From assembly GCA_963802745.1 (NCBI GenBank), contig CAWDKL010000056.1, positions 186,001 to 250,000 on the forward strand: a stretch of 64,000 nt of DNA. The letters run 5' to 3'. This DNA is from JAJPKK01 sp963802745 (GTDB taxonomy: Bacteria; Pseudomonadota; Alphaproteobacteria; Rhizobiales; Xanthobacteraceae). Under the pieces are notes generated by a model. It saw only the letters and a program-made list of their open reading frames with translations, was not told the DNA's origin and ran no database searches. Each line of letters starts with the position of its first letter. The first letter of the stretch is position 1. This document shows positions 7,992 through 19,195 of this stretch, piece by piece. Position numbers and translations under genes: made by a program.

Positions 7992-8546
7992 TTACTTCCC
8001 CGCCGGCTGGGCCGGCTTTTCCTCGGAGGGTGCGGCGCGCAGGCACACCACCGCCTGCGGCTGGCAGGCAATCCCGATATTCGAGCATAGGACCTGCCCC
8101 GCGTCGCGCTGGCAGGTGACACAGCGGTCGGTCCACTGGGCGCATCCCGGCATGCTCGCCTGGACGGCCGGATCGTTCGGCGGCGCGGGCGTTGCGGGTG
8201 CGTCCGGCACAGTGTCGGCCGAGAGCAGTCCCGGAAGCGGAGAGCAGCCGTCGCAGGCCGGCAGGGCCGGCATCGCGGCCGTCGCGCTCGTGATGGCCGG
8301 TTCGACCCGCGTGGCTGTATCCGTCCCGATGGTGGCGCCCCGCATCATAATCGCGGCAGCCGCGATGGTAGCTACGACGGTGACCATGATCGCGATGCCG
8401 GCGGACCGGCCGACACCGGGGCCGCGAGGCCCGCCTGCACGATCGTCACCGGGACCGCCGTCGCCGATGCGATCCGCGTTACGGCCCCAGAGGCGGCGCA
8501 ACCAGGGTGGCAGGCGCAAGGGACCCCAGGTCGGTGGCACCGTCAT
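7992..8546 (-). CDS. Cys-rich membrane-anchored hypothetical protein
   Basis: 184 residues. A basic, proline-rich cytoplasmic N terminus (1-45) precedes one membrane helix (about 48-68, AGIAIMVTVVATIAAAAIMM). The outside part ends in a cysteine-rich domain with CDGC, CAQW, CVTCQRDAGQVLC, IACQPQ and VVCLR, nine cysteines in about 75 residues. Such spacing suggests disulfides or metal binding. No family is recognised. The ATG overlaps the stop of the CaiB-type gene by four bases (ATGA), so it is translationally coupled to the acyl-CoA operon. Confidence 0.65.
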   Translation of the reverse strand: MTVPPTWGPLRLPPWLRRLWGRNADRIGDGGPGDDRAGGPRGPGVGRSAGIAIMVTVVATIAAAAIMMRGATIGTDTATRVEPAITSATAAMPALPACDGCSPLPGLLSADTVPDAPATPAPPNDPAVQASMPGCAQWTDRCVTCQRDAGQVLCSNIGIACQPQAVVCLRAAPSEEKPAQPAGK

Positions 8547-9811
8547 GTCTCTGCTCCCAATGCAATCACGCCCTGCCGGGCGAGGTTTTCGATCTCGTCC
8601 TCCGGCAGACCCAAAAACTCGCGCAAGATGCCGGCGGTGTCGGCGCCGAGCCGGTGCGGATAGGCATGGTCCGGCGACACGCCGGCGAATTTCAGCGGAT
8701 TGCCGGCCACCTTGATGGCGCCCCCTTGGCCGTCGGTCAATTCCACCACCATATCACGATGCAACACCTGCGGATCGGTCAGCGCGCGGTCGAGCGTATT
8801 GATCGGCCCGGCCGGCACTTGCGCCGCGGCGAGCCGCGCCAACAGATCATCCGAGCGGACGGACGCCGCGGCGGCCTCCAGCAGCGGCGAAAGCTCCGTG
8901 CGGTGGCGCAGCCGGTCCTCGTTGAGGCGAAAGCGCGGGTCAGCCGGCAGGTCGGCGAGGCCGAGCGCGCCGCACAGGTCGCTCCACATTTTCTCCGTAT
9001 TGGCCGCCACCACGATCTCGATGCCGTCGGCGCAGCGGAACGCGCGGTAGGTCGGGAACGACACGTGCTCGCGGCCCTGCGGCCCCGGCACCTCGCCCGC
9101 GATCAGATGATAGGCCGCCTGATAGACCAGCATGGCGATCTGGCAGTCCAGCATCGACACGTCGATATAGGCGCCGAGCCCCGTGTGCCGCGCCCGCTCC
9201 ACCGCGGCGAGCGCGCCGATCACCGCATACATGCCGGCCGAGAGGTCGCCGAGCGGAATGCCGGCGCGCACCGGCTTGCCGCCGAGTTCCCCCGTCATGC
9301 TCATGCCGCCCGACATCGCCTGCACGATGATGTCGTAGGCCGGGCGGTCGCGGTAGGGGCCGGTCTGGCCGAAGCCGGAAATGGCGCAGACGATGATCTT
9401 TGGGTTGACCGCCTTCAGCGCCTCGTAGCCGAGGCCGAGGCGCGCCGCGACGCCGGGGCGGAAATTCTCCAGCACGATATCGGCACGCCGCACCAGGTCC
9501 AGCATGATGGCGCGCCCGCGTTCGCTCTTGAGATCGATCGCGAGGCTTTCCTTGTTGCGGTTGACGGCAAGGTAATAGGCGCTCTCGCCCTTGACGAAAT
9601 GCGGCGCGATGGCGCGCGTCATCTCCCCGCCCGGCGGCTCGATCTTGATGACGCGGGCGCCGAGATCGCCGAAAATTTGCGCCGCATAAGGCCCGGCGAG
9701 AAACTGCGTCAGGTCGAGCACGAGCAGCCGCGACAGCGGGCCGTCGGTACGGTTTTTTGTCACCTGGGGCGTCCCTTGCTGCGTCGGCTTCGGCGTTTCC
9801 TGCCTCGTCAT
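8543..9811 (-). CDS. CaiB/BaiF (family III) CoA-transferase
   Basis: 422 residues, normal for the family. Seen are LLVLDLTQFLAGPYAAQIFG near the start, GARVIKIEPPGG, NRNKESLAIDLKSERGRAI, ADIVLENFRPGVAARLGLGY and SGFGQTGPYRDRPAYDIIVQ, the last carrying the Asp that forms the acyl-anhydride intermediate in characterised members. It moves CoA between an acyl-CoA donor and an organic acid; the acid cannot be told from sequence. Its ATG overlaps the thiolase stop (ATGA) and its own stop overlaps the next ATG. Confidence 0.9.
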   Translation of the reverse strand: MTRQETPKPTQQGTPQVTKNRTDGPLSRLLVLDLTQFLAGPYAAQIFGDLGARVIKIEPPGGEMTRAIAPHFVKGESAYYLAVNRNKESLAIDLKSERGRAIMLDLVRRADIVLENFRPGVAARLGLGYEALKAVNPKIIVCAISGFGQTGPYRDRPAYDIIVQAMSGGMSMTGELGGKPVRAGIPLGDLSAGMYAVIGALAAVERARHTGLGAYIDVSMLDCQIAMLVYQAAYHLIAGEVPGPQGREHVSFPTYRAFRCADGIEIVVAANTEKMWSDLCGALGLADLPADPRFRLNEDRLRHRTELSPLLEAAAASVRSDDLLARLAAAQVPAGPINTLDRALTDPQVLHRDMVVELTDGQGGAIKVAGNPLKFAGVSPDHAYPHRLGADTAGILREFLGLPEDEIENLARQGVIALGAET

Positions 9812-10946
9812 GTGGTCAGCACATGTACCGAGCAGGCGCCGTGGTCGAGGCCAGAAATGCCGCCGCCGGTGCAGTGGGTGAGCGCCACCTTGGCGCCGGG
9901 CACCTGGCGGTCGCCGGCCTGCCCGCGCAACTGCCACACCGCCTCGACGATCTGCGCCACCCCGGTGGCGCCGACCGGATGGCCGCGGCAGGCGAGCCCG
10001 CCGCTCGGGTTCACGGGCTGGCGGCCGCCGGGGCCGGAATCCCCGCGCTCGATCATCGCGGCGCCCTCGCCTTTGCCGCACAGGCCGAGCGCCTCGTAAT
10101 ACATGAGTTCGGCGCTGGCGAAGGCGTCGTGCACCTCGGCGAGGCTCACATCCCGCGGGCCGATGCCGGCGGCCTCATAGGCAAGGCCCACGGTGCGCTC
10201 CGTCAGTTCGCTCGAGGCCATGTCGCGGAAGCCGGTCTTGTAGAAGCCCGATTGCAGCACCGAGGCTTCGATCCGCACCGGCTTGGCCACAAGTTCCCGG
10301 CGCGCCGTTCGCTCATCACGATCGCGGCGGCGGCGCCGTCGCCGGTCGGGCAGCACATGTAGAGCGTGAGCGGGTCCGCCACCATGCGGGAGCGCATCAC
10401 GTCGTCAACGGTGATGCGGTTCTGGAACTGGGCGTTGGGATTGCGGGCGCCGTATTCGTGCGCCTTGACGGCGATCATGGCGAGATGGCGGGCGGTGGCG
10501 CCGGTCTCGTGCATGTAGCGCCGCGCCCGCATCGCATAGACGGCCGGCATGACGTTGCCGAGGTTGACCTCCACATCGGTCGGCTCCAGCGGCAGCGTGC
10601 CGCCGCCGAGTCGCGTGAGCTTCTCCACGCCGATCACCGCGATCACCTCGGCGCGCCCGGCCTTAATGGCCCAAGCGGCTTCGCGCAATGCCGCCGCCCC
10701 GCTCGAACAGGCATTTTCCACATTGGTGATCGGGATGCCGGTCATGCCGAGATCGCGCAAGATGCGCTGGCCGATCAGCGGGCCGCCATAGCTCGAACCG
10801 CAAAACGCTTCGTCGATGTCTTCGCGCGCGACGCCGGCATCCTTCATGGCGCGGGTCAGCGCTTCGCGGCCAATGTCCTCGATAGAGCGTTCCGCTTGCT
10901 TGCCGAATTTTGTCATGCCGACGCCGGCGATGAGGGCCAGGGTCAT
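9808..10946 (-). CDS. SCP-x type thiolase, frameshifted
   Basis: Together the two frames encode about 380 residues of an SCP-x/acetyl-CoA acetyltransferase-like protein. The first frame carries LIAGVGMTKFGKQAERS and the nucleophile loop NVENACSSGAAALREA; the second carries EVHDAFASAE, NPSGGLACRGHPVGATG and ALTHCTGGG. The break is near 10296-10304, where one extra C/G would join SERRA to RELVAKPVRIEAS. The start overlaps the DUF35 stop and the stop overlaps the CaiB start, both by ATGA, which argues the gene was recently intact. Thiolase-DUF35 pairs act in steroid side-chain degradation as aldolases (Ltp2-ChsH2); a similar C-C cleaving role is possible. Sequencing error or true inactivation remain open. 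Confidence 0.8.
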
Positions 10947-11362
10947 GCCGGATCCTTTGCGTGTTCGACCGGGCGAAATTTGTAGCTGATCACGGTGCAT
11001 CCGGCTTCATCCGTCCGCACCGGGGCGAGCGTGACGGCGACCTCCTGGCCGATGGCGAGGCCGGAAGCCTTGCCCTCGATCTGCCCGAACAGGCGTACGC
11101 CCTCGGGCAAATCCACATAACCCACCGTATAAGGGGTGGCAAAACCCTTGGGCGCGATATGGATTTCGGAAAAACTGTAGAGCGTGCCGGTCGGAGACAG
11201 GGGCACGGTATCCTGCCCCTCGGCGCCGCACGACGGGCATGACGGATGCGGCGGAAACGCGGACTGGCCGCAGTGGGCGCATCGCGAGCCATGGAGCCGC
11301 ACGGCGCCGGCCTCGACGCTCCAGGGCTGCGAGGCGGGAAAATAGGCGGTGGCTTCGTCCAA
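10943..11362 (-). CDS. DUF35 Zn-ribbon/OB-fold acyl-CoA partner protein
   Basis: 139 residues. A rubredoxin-like zinc ribbon with two CxxC pairs (CAHCGQSAFPPHPSCPSCG, about residues 28-46) is followed by an OB fold (GTLYSFSEIHIAPKGF, YVDLPEGVRLFGQIEG). DUF35 proteins bind acyl-CoA and partner with SCP-x thiolases, exactly the gene that follows. The frame opens with TTG at 11362, with GAGGGG about 11 bases upstream; no ATG fits. First gene of the four-gene coupled operon. Confidence 0.87.
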   Translation of the reverse strand: MDEATAYFPASQPWSVEAGAVRLHGSRCAHCGQSAFPPHPSCPSCGAEGQDTVPLSPTGTLYSFSEIHIAPKGFATPYTVGYVDLPEGVRLFGQIEGKASGLAIGQEVAVTLAPVRTDEAGCTVISYKFRPVEHAKDPA

Positions 11363-11661
11363 AGTGCCGGCCCCTCAAGCGATCACAGCGTCAGCTGGCC
11401 GTCGATAGGAGCGGCGTCACGCAGCGTCAAGTTTCTCGACGGGGGCGGCGGGAAACGCGATCGTTACATCATCGTGGCGGGGGGCGGCCGGACATGGTCG
11501 AGCGGAACATCCGCCACCCCGCATCAGGCCAAAGGGCGCGCTGCGTGCCGGCAACTGGACGCAACGGAATAGCCGCCACAAAACCCGGCTGTCACTCCCT
11601 GCAAGGCTCTCGATAGGACGGGACCGGTCCCAAGCACCGCGAAGCCGGAACCCGGGCGGCA
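11363..11661. other. Gene-free stretch
   Basis: The roughly 300 bases between the DUF35 operon and olsB contain only weak open frames of arginine-rich composition. It should hold the promoter of the DUF35 operon. No repeat or RNA is recognised. Confidence 0.5.
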
Positions 11662-12597
11662 TCAGGCCGCATGCCGTTCCGCTCCGGGGCCGAAATGATC
11701 CACATAGCGTGCATTGATGGCTGAAACCGGCAGGATGATCAGAACGTCAGTGGTGCCGAATTGGCGATCGACGACCGCGCCGTCGCCCACGAAAGCGCCC
11801 AGCCGCAAGTAGCCCTTGATCAGCGGCGGCAACAGCGCCAGCGCCGCCTTCGGCGACACCGCGGCCTTCGGCATGCGGTTGAGCTCGATATAGCGCCGCG
11901 CCAGCGCCGCCGTGCGCCACGGCTCCGGCGCGCGGGCGTAATGATGCAGGAACGACAGCGGCAAGGCGAGCCGATCCGGATCGGTGCCTTCCAGGCTCGC
12001 GCATCCGATCATCACATCAATGCGGTGTTCCAGCACGTAGGTCCAGATGCCGTGCCACAGCAGTTCGACGGTGCGCTTATTGCGGTAGGGTGGCAGGACG
12101 CAGGAACGGCCAAGCTCAAGAAACCGCAATCCCGGATGGCGGTCCACCAGGGATTCGATATCGAATTCGCCGGCGCTGTAAAAGCCGCCCTGCCGTTCGG
12201 CCACATCCTGGCGCAATAGCCGATACGTACCGATGATCGCGGGTGCACGTCGCGGCACCGGGGCCGCATGGTCGATCACCAGCAGGTGGTCGCATACGGC
12301 ATCGAACAGATCGATATCGCGCCGGGCGAAATACGCGGCCGTAGCGGCGACCGCCGACATCTCCCGATAAAACACGTCATAGCGCAACTTCTGGGCGCGC
12401 CGGATTTCCGCCGCCGTGCGGGCGAGCCGCACCTCGAGCGCGCCCAGCCGGCCAAGCGTCCTGGGCTGCTTGCGGTGCAGCGCAGTGACCCGAAATCCGC
12501 TATACGCCTTAAATACCGGCAGCAACCGGCCAGCAAGGCGCAGCGGCGCCATGAAGCGGCCGAGCGGCTGGCTGGACGCTTTGGCTCTAATCAGCAT
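11662..12597 (-). CDS. olsB: OlsB-type L-ornithine N-alpha-acyltransferase
   Basis: 311 residues, GNAT fold. OlsB transfers a 3-hydroxyacyl chain from acyl-ACP to ornithine, the first step of ornithine lipid synthesis. Diagnostic segments are LEVRLARTAAEIRRAQKLRY then DVFYREM, DAVCDHLLVID, GTYRLLRQ, LELGRSCVLPPYRNKRTVEL and LWHGIWTYVL. Ornithine lipids are common membrane lipids in rhizobia. The acyltransferase OlsA, the second step, is not adjacent. The stretch upstream (12598-12742) is AT-rich and likely holds the promoter. Confidence 0.85.
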   Translation of the reverse strand: MLIRAKASSQPLGRFMAPLRLAGRLLPVFKAYSGFRVTALHRKQPRTLGRLGALEVRLARTAAEIRRAQKLRYDVFYREMSAVAATAAYFARRDIDLFDAVCDHLLVIDHAAPVPRRAPAIIGTYRLLRQDVAERQGGFYSAGEFDIESLVDRHPGLRFLELGRSCVLPPYRNKRTVELLWHGIWTYVLEHRIDVMIGCASLEGTDPDRLALPLSFLHHYARAPEPWRTAALARRYIELNRMPKAAVSPKAALALLPPLIKGYLRLGAFVGDGAVVDRQFGTTDVLIILPVSAINARYVDHFGPGAERHAA

Positions 12598-12742
12598 GGC
12601 GATGATTGCCCCTGGTCAAGCGCCGCCCTCCAAACGGCATGGCGCCAACATTAAATATTGATAATATAAAGGTTGCACAGAATTGTGACAGTCAAATCGA
12701 CAACAAGAGGCTTGTCACGCTGCGGTATTATAAGATGGCGGA

Positions 12743-14277
12743 TCACGCAGCGCGCCGCAATTCGTCGGTGCGCGCCCGGTACGCCAAAGCCTCTGCGAAA
12801 TGCACGCGTCGCACCGCCTCCGCCCGTCGAGGTCCGCGAGCGTGCGGGCAATCCGCAGCACTCGGTGGTATCCGCGCGCCGACAGCCGCATGGCTTCGGA
12901 GGCGTCGCGCAACAGCGCCAGTCCGCCCGCATCGGGCTTGGCGACGGTCTCGAGCACCGATCCGCTGGCCTCCGCATTGGTGCGGACGCTGAGCCCCAGT
13001 GCCGCGTACCGTTCGGTTTGGATTGTGCGGGCGCGCGCGACCCGCACCCGTGCCTGGGCGCTGCCTTCGGCCGGCGGCGGCAGGATCAGGTCCGCGGCGG
13101 TGACGGCCGGCACCTCGATATGCAGGTCGATGCGGTCGATCAGCGGGCCCGACAATCGTCCCTGGTAATCGGCAGCGCAGCGCGTGTTCATGCCGCGCTT
13201 GCAGATATAGCCGGGATCGGTGGCGTGGCCACAGCGGCATGGATTCATCGCGGCCACTAGCATGAACCGCGCCGGGTAGGTGGCGCGGTGGTTGGCCCGC
13301 GAAATCGAGACCTCGCCGGTCTCCAGCGGCTGGCGCAGCGAATCGAGCACGCGGTCGTCGAATTCCGGGAACTCGTCGAGAAACAGGACCCCATTATGGG
13401 CGAGCGAGATCTCTCCGGGTTTGGCCTTGATGCCGCCGCCGACCAGCGCCGGCATGCTGGCGGAATGATGCGGCGCCCGGAACGGCCGCCGGTTGGTCAA
13501 AGCGCCGCCGACGATCTGGCCCGCCACCGACGCGATCATCGACACTTCAAGGAGTTCGGCCGGCGACAGCGGCGGCAGGATCGACGGCAATCGCGCCGCC
13601 AGCATCGACTTGCCGGCGCCCGGGGGCCCGACCATCAGCAGATTGTGGCCGCCTGCGGCGGCGATTTCCAGCGCCCGCTTGGCGCTCTCCTGGCCTTTGA
13701 TCTCGGCGAGATCGAGGGTGTCATCATCAGCCTCATGCACCTTCGGCTGCGGCCGCGACAACACCTGGGTGCCCTTGAAATGATTGGCGAGCTGGATCAG
13801 CGAGCCGGCCGCAATGATCTCCATCTCGGGACTGGCCCAGGCGGCCTCCGGCCCGCAGGCGGCCGGACAAATCAGGCCTTCGCCACGGGCATTGGCGCCG
13901 ATCGCGGCCGGCAGCACGCCGGCGACCTGGGCAATCGAGCCGTCCAGCCCAAGTTCGCCCAGAACAGTATAGCCTCCGAGCGCATCGTGCGGGATGGCGC
14001 CGATCGCCGCCATCAGGCCGAGCGCAATCGGCAAATCGTAATGGCTGCCCTCCTTGGGCAGATCGGCCGGCGCCAAGTTGACGGTAATCCGACGCGCCGG
14101 CAGCGCCAGGCCCGACGCAATCATAGCGGACCGCACCCGCTCGCGGGCTTCCGACACCGCCTTGTCGGGCAGGCCGACCACATTGAACGCCGGCATGCCG
14201 GGCGCAACCTGCACCTGGACATCGACCGCACGGGCCTCGATGCCCTCGAATGCAACCGTCGATACGCGCTGAACCAT
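12743..14277 (-). CDS. comM: ComM/YifB Mg-chelatase-like AAA+ ATPase, frameshifted
   Basis: About 510 residues when the frame is restored. The start at 14277 follows GGGGGAG. An N-terminal Lon-protease-like domain (MVQRVSTVAFEGIEARAVDV, VVGLPDKAVSEARERVRSA) is followed by a Mg-chelatase AAA+ core with Walker A GPPGAGKSMLA, HNGVLFLDEFPEFD (Walker B) and a zinc-binding-like CRCGHATDPGYIC. ComM drives branch migration during natural transformation in Vibrio. Near 12823-12825 one C/G is missing: as read the chain ends in a wrong-frame tail to 12715, while the restored frame gives EAVRRVHFAEALAYRARTDE and the normal end at 12743. Only about 30 residues are affected. Confidence 0.85.
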
Positions 14278-14431
14278 GGGCTCCCCCATTTCGCCGGCAC
14301 TTTAGCGCAAAAGCACGCCGCCCGCAAGAACATTAAAAGAACGATTGAAGAACAAACCAAATCGCGGTAAACATCCTGACATCGGGTTGACAGCCGCGGG
14401 TTCGACCCGCGCCGCGCAGGAGAAGTGCGCC

Positions 14432-14599
14432 ATGATCGACATCGCAAGCGTCATCGACGATCTCAATAAAGCCCGCCGAGCCCGGATCGACGCGGAACTG
14501 GCATGCTGCGACATTGAGGAATTGGCCGAGACCATCCGCTGCTCCCACCTGGCTTTCCGGCGGCTGATCGCCGAGCGGCGCGAATTCGCGCTGCATTAA
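14432..14599 (+). CDS. Small hypothetical protein
   Basis: 55 residues starting MIDIASVIDDLNKARRARID, charged and mostly helical, with two cysteines. AGGAG lies about ten bases before the ATG. It runs opposite to comM and pnp in a 600-base gap. No family is recognised; it may be a real small protein or chance. The rest of the gap shows only a hairpin near pnp. Confidence 0.4.
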   Translation: MIDIASVIDDLNKARRARIDAELACCDIEELAETIRCSHLAFRRLIAERREFALH

Positions 14600-14836
14600 A
14601 GGGGTAGCGATGAATAAGGCTATGCGCCGTGCCCACGCTGACAGCCGCGCACGCATGATCCGCGCATGTCGAATCAGCGACGGCCAGGGATGGGATGGCT
14701 GAGAATGAAGCGCATGACCAGGTAGGCGACGGTAAAGCGGCCGTTGCGAATGCTGCGACCTGATGCTCGGGGCTTTCATCATTGGACCAGCCAAGCAACG
14801 GCCATGACCGTTAAAAGCAAGCCTGCTCGATGCGGA

Positions 14837-14861
14837 AGCCCAACTTCGGAAAAGTTGGGCT
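14837..14861 (-). terminator. Hairpin downstream of pnp
   Basis: Perfect ten-base stem AGCCCAACTT/AAGTTGGGCT with a five-base loop, 21 bases past the pnp stop. It lacks a clear T run on either strand, so it may stop transcription weakly or protect the 3' end. Confidence 0.5.
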
Positions 14862-14881
14862 CCCGGCAACCGATCGAGCTT

Positions 14882-17042
<2,161 letters not shown>

Positions 17043-17369
17043 AGTGATGGTTTCTCTCATGGTTTGCGGCCACGACACCATGAGCAAGACGGCGAGAGGC
17101 TACTTGCCGCGCCGACCGCCGTTCCACGCAAACCGGAACGGCCGGGTCGGACGGCATCGCAGCATCCGGCGATCCTGCCATGGCACACAGGCCTCGGGCT
17201 GCCGGGCATTCCGGCCCGGCCGATACGGCGGACTTGGGCCGCCTCCATTGCGGTGGACGCACCACGCTTCCACCGTTCTTGCACCGTCCTTGCGCGCAAC
17301 GCGCGCGCCATATCACGGCAATCCGAATTTTAGACTGCCGGCAACAATACATCAGCGCAAATGATGCGC
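17043..17369. other. rpsO-pnp intergenic leader
   Basis: About 330 bases. In E. coli this interval holds the pnp leader that RNase III and PNPase process for autoregulation. Short GC-rich palindromes are present, but no specific hairpin can be assigned with confidence. Confidence 0.4.
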
Positions 17370-17639
17370 TCAGCGACGAATGCCGAGTTTCTCGATCAGG
17401 GTCTTGTAGCGGCCTTCGTCGACACGTTTGAGGTAGTCGAGCAGCTGGCGACGCTGGGACACGAGCTTCAACAGCCCGCGCCGCGAGTGATTGTCCTTCA
17501 CATGCGTCTTGAAGTGCTCGGTAAGATTGGTAATGCGCTCCGAGAGGATTGCCACCTGCACCTCCGGCGAGCCGGTGTCGCCGGCACTTTTGGCATGCGT
17601 CTTGATAACTTCGGTCTTGCGTTCAGCGGTAATCGACAT
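17370..17639 (-). CDS. rpsO: 30S ribosomal protein S15
   Basis: 89 residues, exactly family length. It begins MSITAERKTEVIKTHAKSAG, then DTGSPEVQVAILSERI, the rRNA-contact segment EHFKTHVKDNHSRRGLL, and ends YKTLIEKLGIRR. S15 binds the 16S central-domain three-way junction early in 30S assembly. The start at 17639 fits the family; an ATG two codons earlier is possible. It lies right after truB. A diverged second copy is at 19889-20506. Confidence 0.97.
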   Translation of the reverse strand: MSITAERKTEVIKTHAKSAGDTGSPEVQVAILSERITNLTEHFKTHVKDNHSRRGLLKLVSQRRQLLDYLKRVDEGRYKTLIEKLGIRR

Positions 17640-17641
17640 CG

Positions 17642-18742
17642 TCAACGACCTTCCTGTCGGCCGGCTCTGCCCTGCAGGCCGGCGAGGTTGAAGACGCGCT
17701 TGGGGACGATTTCGCCGCGGTCCAGTTCGGCCAGGGCGATCAGGCTGCCCGACGCTGTCACGTAAAACGTGCCGCGGGCGACGGGAGCGTCCCGTCCACG
17801 CATCAAAACGGACTGGCCCCTAAGGAGCCTTGCCGCATCGGCCCTGCTGACGGCCAGCGCCGGGATGTCGTCCAGCGCGGTCGCAACCGGGAACAGTATG
17901 TCGGCGAGGTTGCCCTCGCCGGACGCCGCTCTATGGCACAGGGCCTCCAGCCGTTCCAGCGAAATCATGTCCGGCTCGGCAAACGGCCCGACGGCGGTTC
18001 GCCGCAGCGCAGAGACGTGGCCGCCGCAGCCGAGCGCCCGGCCGAGGTCGCGGGCGATGGCCCGCACATAGGTCCCCTTGCCGCATTCGGCCACAAAGCA
18101 CGTATGATCCGGATCGGGGGTATCCACCAGCACAAGCCGCTCGATCGTGACGATCCGCGGCTTGAGCGCCACGTCCTCACCGCTGCGGGCAATATCGTAG
18201 GCGCGCTCGCCTTCGATCTTGATGGCGGAAAACCGCGGCGGCACTTGCTCGATGGCACCGATGAACCTCGGCAGCAGCGCCGCGATCGCCTCGGGGGTGG
18301 GACGCTCCGCGCTCGACGTCACCACGCGGCCCTCGGCATCGTCGGTGTCACGCTCCTCGCCCCAGCGGACGGTGAACCGGTAGGACTTGCGTCCGTCCAT
18401 CACGAACGGCACCGTCTTGGTGGCATCGCCGAGTGCGATCGGCAGACATCCGGAGGCCAGCGGATCGAGGGTACCGGCATGACCTACGCGCTTGGCCTCG
18501 AACAGGCGTTTGATCACCGATACCGCATGGGTCGACGTCATCCCGATCGGCTTGTCGAGTACCAGCCAGCCGTGGACGTCGCGCTTCTTGCGCTTGAACT
18601 GCGTTTTCGCGTCTGCGTTTGCGGGCGGCTCCGTCGTCGGCCGCGCGACAGGCACGCCGTCCGCCGCCATTGGAGCCGCGCCGTTCTCCGGCATGCCGTC
18701 AGCGTCCGCCACATCGTAATCCTTGGTCATTGCGGAATTCAT
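17642..18742 (-). CDS. truB: tRNA pseudouridine(55) synthase
   Basis: 366 residues. After a disordered N-terminal tail of about 55 residues come GWLVLDKPIGMTSTHAV and KRVGHAGTLDPLASG, the latter containing the catalytic Asp of TruB. KGTYVRAIARDLG and GGHVSALRRTAVGPF are further family motifs. It makes the universal T-loop pseudouridine 55. ATG overlaps the rbfA stop (ATGA) and rpsO follows at once, so the genes are co-transcribed. The long N-terminal tail is unusual; a later start is possible. Confidence 0.95.
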   Translation of the reverse strand: MNSAMTKDYDVADADGMPENGAAPMAADGVPVARPTTEPPANADAKTQFKRKKRDVHGWLVLDKPIGMTSTHAVSVIKRLFEAKRVGHAGTLDPLASGCLPIALGDATKTVPFVMDGRKSYRFTVRWGEERDTDDAEGRVVTSSAERPTPEAIAALLPRFIGAIEQVPPRFSAIKIEGERAYDIARSGEDVALKPRIVTIERLVLVDTPDPDHTCFVAECGKGTYVRAIARDLGRALGCGGHVSALRRTAVGPFAEPDMISLERLEALCHRAASGEGNLADILFPVATALDDIPALAVSRADAARLLRGQSVLMRGRDAPVARGTFYVTASGSLIALAELDRGEIVPKRVFNLAGLQGRAGRQEGR

Positions 18743-19128
18743 TCGCTCTCGCTTGAATCGCCGGCGAGATCGCGCCGGACCTGGGGAGTTCGCAGCAGCC
18801 GCTCGATCCGCTCGGCCTCCGCGAATCGATCGTCGAGCCGGAACCGGATGTCGGGGGCGAATTTGAGGTTCACCCGATGGGCGATCTCGCCGCGCAAATA
18901 GCGCTTGTTGCGCTCGAGCGCGTCCAGCACGGCGGCAGCGTCCTGGCCCCCGAGCGGCATGATGTACACGGTCGCCAGCCGCAAGTCCGGCGACAGGCGC
19001 ACCTCCGGCACTGTGATGAGATGGGTCTCGATCACGGGATCGTGCACGTCCCCGCGCGACAGAATCTCGGCGACGGCGTGGCGAATGAGTTCGCCGGCAC
19101 GCAAAGCGCGCTGGGATGGTCCCTTCAT
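18739..19128 (-). CDS. rbfA: Ribosome-binding factor A
   Basis: 129 residues. N-terminal SQRALRAGELIRHAVAEILS, VPEVRLSPDLRLATVYIMPL (the beta strand motif) and FAPDIRFRLDDRFAEAERIE are typical. RbfA is a KH-fold factor that binds immature 30S and helps mature the 5' end of 16S rRNA. It sits between the S15-like/duplicated region and truB. A truncated duplicate lies at 19402-19512. Confidence 0.95.
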   Translation of the reverse strand: MKGPSQRALRAGELIRHAVAEILSRGDVHDPVIETHLITVPEVRLSPDLRLATVYIMPLGGQDAAAVLDALERNKRYLRGEIAHRVNLKFAPDIRFRLDDRFAEAERIERLLRTPQVRRDLAGDSSESE

Positions 19129-19173
19129 GTTCCAGAAACTTTACTCTTTGGCCTTGGTTTTGGACCTGACGGC
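19108..19173 (-). repeat. Direct repeat, copy 1 (geneX tail + rbfA start)
   Basis: This segment, spanning the rbfA start and the bases before it, is repeated with high similarity at 19489-19560. Shared landmarks are GGGATGGTCCCTTCATGTT, the following AAACTTTA and CTCTTTGG/TTCTTTGG, and a Lys-rich reading-frame end (KTKAKE here, KTKPKAKE in copy 2). The pair records a tandem duplication inside the operon. Confidence 0.75.
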
Positions 19174-19195
19174 GGTGCCGATCAAGTTGGCGCGA

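Noticed and set aside
8546..10099. Large plus-strand open frame (530 codons)
   Set aside because: It is the antisense shadow of the CaiB-type gene in high-GC DNA, without domains or ribosome site.
14391..14420. T-arm-like sequence GCGGGTTCGACCCGC suggesting a tRNA 3' end
   Set aside because: No acceptor stem, anticodon arm or D arm could be fitted on either strand; it is only a short palindrome.
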